NCBI RefSeq assembly: GCF_027924185.1
Contig: NZ_BRVO01000001.1
Coordinates: 682,001-746,000 of the forward strand
Origin: Neptunitalea lumnitzerae
GTDB taxonomy: Bacteria; Bacteroidota; Bacteroidia; Flavobacteriales; Flavobacteriaceae
DNA: 64,000 nt
Direction of reading: 5' to 3'
Shown here piece after piece: positions 62,801 through 64,000 of the stretch (positions are counted from its first letter, which is position 1; each line of letters begins with the position of its first letter). Position numbers and translations under genes: made by a program. The notes beneath the pieces are model-generated. The model was not told the DNA's origin. It worked only from the letters and a program-made list of their open reading frames with translations, and searched no databases.

Positions 62801-64000
62801 CATTTTCATCTACTGTAACCACTTCAAATAAGTGAGGAGTATCGGTTAAGAGCATCCCTCTGGTTTTATCTCCTTTAGGTACATTAATACCCACAAAAGT
62901 TTCGTACGGCGCGTATGTTTTGGTAAATACATCGGTACTAAAATCGCCGCCATTTTCATAAACTTTAGCAATAAAAGAGGCTTTTAGCATACCTGGTGCA
63001 TTTTCCTTTAATTCAGGTTTTAAGCTAAAACTTGTTTTACCTTGGTCGTTTACTTTGCCGTTAAATACGGTTTGTTCTTCGCTGTTAAATCTTCTGGAAG
63101 GGTCGTCAAATATATATCCTGGGAATGTTTTAAAAGAGGTTGTTGTAGGTACAAACTTTACGTTAATATCTGTTTTAAGGTTTTTAGCAATAGCCCCATG
63201 TAACCAAGTTACCTCCAAATCTCCGTTAATAGGTTTACTACCGTTAAGTATATCGTCATCAAAAGATGTTTTAATCTTAAGTCGGTTTGGTTTAATGGTT
63301 TCTATTTTAATACGCTGATTAAAAGTTACCCCACCTACAGTTACACTAGCACGCCAATTACCGGTTGGTGCATTTTCATCGGTAGCAACGGTAAAGGAGT
63401 AGAAATTGGTTGCCTCATTACCTGTTACTACCCTTTTAGTAAGTTTACCATACGGATCAAAAAGTTCAAATTTAACAGGGTGTTCTTTTGGTAATTTACT
63501 CTTAGCATCGTTTAAAACAAATGATAAAAATAAGGTGTCACCAGGTCTCCAAACACCTCTTTCACCATATAAATATCCTTTTAATCCTTTCTCTAATTTT
63601 TGTCCGGCAACATCAAATTTACTTACCGAAAGTACATTACCATCGTTCAATTTCAGATATGATTTTTGCTTGTTACGTTCTGCAATAGCAAAATAAGCCG
63701 GTTTTTCACTATCAAAGAAAGAGAATCCTTTTTCGTCTGTTAATACGCTGCCTAATACTTGTTGTTGAAAATTGTAAAAAGTAACTTTTGTACCTTGTAA
63801 GGGCTCGGTAGTTAAAATGTCGTTGGTACTTACAAAGTAACTTTCGTTAATTCCTTTTTTTACGGTTAACCCAATATTGCTAGCCAGTACATTGGTAGAA
63901 ATTCCTTTATTTCTGTAATACGAAGTATGGCAAGGGTTGTCACGTTCTCTCCACTCATAATCGTAATCATAGTAATAATCGTCTTCGTAATAATAATAGC
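59889..64000 (-). CDS. Alpha-2-macroglobulin family protein, N-terminus cut by window edge
   Basis: The frame is open from the right window edge to its stop at 59889, giving 1369 visible residues; the true start lies outside. Macroglobulin domains with KGLKGYLYGERGVWRPGDT and an alpha-2-macroglobulin core (VVAEDAATEAYG, RKPLMVLASLPRKITPGE) lead to the thioester-domain motif GCVEQTTS, where the cysteine and glutamine can form the reactive thioester. A terpenoid-cyclase-like helical domain and a beta-rich C-terminus follow. It traps proteases in the periplasm and normally partners PbpC. The visible N-terminus starts with a tyrosine/aspartate-rich run. Confidence 0.92.
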   Translation of the reverse strand, partial: YYYYEDDYYYDYDYEWRERDNPCHTSYYRNKGISTNVLASNIGLTVKKGINESYFVSTNDILTTEPLQGTKVTFYNFQQQVLGSVLTDEKGFSFFDSEKPAYFAIAERNKQKSYLKLNDGNVLSVSKFDVAGQKLEKGLKGYLYGERGVWRPGDTLFLSFVLNDAKSKLPKEHPVKFELFDPYGKLTKRVVTGNEATNFYSFTVATDENAPTGNWRASVTVGGVTFNQRIKIETIKPNRLKIKTSFDDDILNGSKPINGDLEVTWLHGAIAKNLKTDINVKFVPTTTSFKTFPGYIFDDPSRRFNSEEQTVFNGKVNDQGKTSFSLKPELKENAPGMLKASFIAKVYENGGDFSTDVFTKTYAPYETFVGINVPKGDKTRGMLLTDTPHLFEVVTVDENGKPKSVEDLEVSIHKVNWRWWWQTGADNVSSYNGSNYHEKVFGKTLTTGSDGKATFKFTLNYPDWGRYLVRVVDKNGGHATGKTMYIDWPGWAGKSRKNDPSNAQVLAFSTDKKAYNVGEKAIITFPSSEQGRALVTIENGTEVLDALWVTPKKGETRFELPITSLYAPNVFIHISLLQPHASSKNDLPIRLYGVMPISVEDPNTRLYPNIQMPDVLQPEQTITVKVNEKSGKPMTYSLAIVDEGLLDLTRFKTPNAWDAFYAKEALGVKTWDLYDDVLGAYGGKIDQVFAIGGDDGLAGAKNKKANRFKPMVIYKGPFTLGKGETKTHTLKIPKYIGSVRTMVVAEDAATEAYGNAEKTTPVRKPLMVLASLPRKITPGEKVTLPVTVFAMEKKVKNVTVKVKDNKAYKVVGSKNQTITFDQPDEQMVYFELEVSDFEGIGKVVVEASGNGEKASYEVEIDAVNPNPLTTIANDHVINANETISIPLETFGVQGTNTAQIEFSTLPPMNFSYRLEYLIQYPHGCVEQTTSAVFPQLYLSDVMDITGDKKLKIQQHIKDGINRLANFQLPNGSFSYWPGQNATSDWGTSYAGHFLIEAEKKGYVLPIAFKSKWINYQKDMARQWRNSNGGSMVQAYRLYTLALAGNPDVASMNRMRESSNISREAKYRLAATYALINQSDAAKEIIKTAGAPQVNKPYHYYYYSYGSKTRNLAMELETYVLLKDAYKSKDLAEDIAEQLNSNQWMSTQTTAYSLLAMTRFANFTGGKGMELTFKINNGKSNTVNSSSKTLMNRNLDIKNGANTIEISNKKDQLVYIKVVNSGILPVGKEKTAQNNIVGFVKYKTRNGETISPENLTQGTDFVAEVTVTNTTDRRVNDVALTEIFPSGWEIINTRFTDFGDFSNNNVTYTDIRDDRANFYFDLKEKETKVIRVLINASYLGSYYLPGIQCEAMYDNDYILRTKGKWINVVK

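Noticed and set aside
1-64000. rRNA, tRNA, CRISPR, insertion sequence or prophage
   Set aside because: Intergenic gaps are all below 300 bases and hold no cloverleaf-like sequence ending in CCA, spaced direct repeats, transposase or integrase.

Overview
The window is a gene-dense stretch of low-GC chromosome from a member of the Bacteroidota, most likely the Flavobacteriaceae. Supporting signs are the TAnnTTTG promoter -7 element in front of many genes, the near absence of Shine-Dalgarno sequences, a type IX secretion (T9SS) sorting domain, an OmpA protein with calcium-binding thrombospondin-3 repeats, an IPExxxVDY protein next to rnc and pyk, a 632-residue PurF, and frequent lipoprotein signals. 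No rRNA, tRNA, CRISPR array, insertion sequence or prophage was found. No gene-free stretch exceeds 300 bases.

Layout. 1-8.2 kb: a truncated TraB/GumN protein, haem genes hemH and hemJ, a membrane histidine kinase followed by a crotonase, a secreted protein of unknown function and a PA0069-type radical SAM protein. 8.2-13.2 kb: an unusual locus of two paralogous soluble proteins ending in a CPxxCD motif, three paralogous 7-TM proteins, and a histidine kinase/LuxR-type regulator pair whose kinase has no sensor domain. 13.2-25.6 kb: mixed housekeeping and envelope genes (lipoproteins, HD phosphohydrolase, PlsC, bacilliredoxin, DnaJ/TerB protein, siderophore receptor with divergent HupE-like protein, dCMP deaminase, C-terminal protease, small FAD protein with MarC, DUF3109). 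25.6-33.1 kb: AddB, OmpA and AddA, all on the minus strand. 33.2-42.7 kb: sodA, a minus-strand purine cluster (purN, rnhA, PfkB kinase, purF), and acpP-fabF-rnc-IPExxxVDY-pyk. 42.7-47.8 kb: dinB, a frameshifted NAD(P)-binding gene, a fluoride riboswitch controlling a CLC-F transporter, CYTH and YCII proteins, and two degenerate GIY-YIG proteins. 47.8-54.2 kb: an RND efflux operon with its own GbsR/MarR-type regulator and a palindromic operator-like site. 54.2-64 kb: PbpC and a truncated alpha-2-macroglobulin, separated by a T9SS-secreted protein on the opposite strand.

How the genes work together. Fatty-acid synthesis (ACP, KAS II) runs into rnc and pyruvate kinase. PurN and PurF flank a sugar or nucleoside kinase. 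AddA and AddB are the two subunits of one recombination nuclease. The fluoride riboswitch and CLC-F form a self-contained fluoride-resistance unit. Regulator, adaptor, pump and outer-membrane channel make a tripartite efflux system. PbpC and the macroglobulin are a conserved periplasmic defence/repair pair. The most likely undescribed system is the 7-TM/CPxxCD/two-component locus at 8.2-13.2 kb.
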